A stretch of 22,565 bases of DNA, from the NCBI GenBank assembly GCA_002422665.1, contig DITA01000050.1, forward strand, positions 1 to 22,565, read 5' to 3'. The DNA is from Cloacibacterium caeni_C (GTDB taxonomy: Bacteria > Bacteroidota > Bacteroidia > Flavobacteriales > Weeksellaceae). The notes below the pieces were generated by a model that had not been told where the DNA came from, searched no databases, and was given only the letters and a program-made list of their open reading frames with translations. Both the position numbers and the translations under genes were made by a program. This document shows, piece by piece, positions 22,406 to 22,565 of the stretch (position 1 is the first letter of the stretch; every line of letters begins with the position of its first letter).

Positions 22406-22565
22406 TTAATTTCTGTCTTTGTATAATTAGTAGGAATGGAAAAAGGAGTTTCCATCTTCAAAAATTCAAATTTCGTATTTTCTATTAAAATTTGGTCTGT
22501 TTTCTGTGCTTTTATAATTATTTTAACACTTTTTGGGAGTTTTTGTGAACCGAAAATTTCATAAT
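22402..22565 (-). CDS. DUF4292-like lipoprotein family protein, C-terminal fragment (cut by window edge)
   Basis: A frame open from the window edge encodes 53 residues ending MKETPFSIP-type sequence: YEIFGSQKLPKSVKIIIKAQ, then a TDQILIENTKFEF segment and KMETPFSIPTNYTK before the stop TGA at 22404-22402. The pattern (basic-residue beta strands, then PFSIPTNY close to the end) fits the C-terminus of DUF4292, a Bacteroidota lipoprotein family often encoded just upstream of an EnvC-like gene. The stop overlaps the next ATG (ATGA), so the two are translationally coupled. The start lies beyond the window. Confidence 0.72.
   Translation of the reverse strand, partial: YEIFGSQKLPKSVKIIIKAQKTDQILIENTKFEFLKMETPFSIPTNYTKTEIK

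Overview
The window looks like chromosome from an AT-rich member of the Bacteroidota, most likely class Flavobacteriia and plausibly the Chryseobacterium/Cloacibacterium neighbourhood. The evidence is: methionine synthase split into two genes, the bacillithiol gene bshA, DUF4254, DUF2851, DUF4292 and GxxExxY families, several lipoproteins, little Shine-Dalgarno signal, and promoter boxes of the Bacteroidota type (TAnnTTTG at about -7, TTG at about -33). No phage, insertion sequence, rRNA, tRNA or CRISPR array is visible. The genus is inference.

Layout. 1-3664 (+): an unknown lipoprotein ending in a strong terminator; an exported GH13 alpha-amylase-family enzyme followed one base later by a small membrane protein; then an acetyltransferase-like gene broken by a frameshift at 3054-3062. 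3661-8922 (-): a methionine operon, read from right to left as promoter, SAM-I riboswitch with candidate terminator, homocysteine-binding half of MetH, cobalamin/folate half of MetH, a 353-bp repeat-rich spacer, and metF. 9035-11647 (+): a large cytoplasmic GH63-like glucosidase. 11695-17409 (-): a DUF2851 protein, a GxxExxY (PD-(D/E)XK-like) gene bracketed by inverted repeats, bshA, a GH3 beta-N-acetylhexosaminidase-type enzyme, and an exported esterase. 17516-18892 (+): a lipoprotein behind a candidate sigma-54 promoter, then deoD. 18944-22565 (-): a tightly packed set, in transcription order a DUF4292 protein (partial), an EnvC-like degenerate LytM protein, tatA, DUF4254, a small lipoprotein and ribA.

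Functions. MetF supplies 5-methyl-tetrahydrofolate and the two MetH halves use it, through cobalamin, to methylate homocysteine. The SAM-I riboswitch in their leader closes a feedback loop through S-adenosylmethionine. The GH13, GH63-like and GH3 enzymes point to alpha-glucan and amino-sugar/cell-wall processing, but they are not in one operon. The last cluster combines a probable cell-wall amidase activator with a Tat translocase subunit and riboflavin synthesis.

Most of the window is housekeeping. The places most worth a second look are the repeat-bracketed GxxExxY gene, the repeat mosaic between metH and metF, the ATGA junction in the broken acetyltransferase, the overlapping divergent promoters at 17446-17480, and the pairing of an EnvC-like protein with tatA. 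I did not find convincing evidence of a wholly new system.
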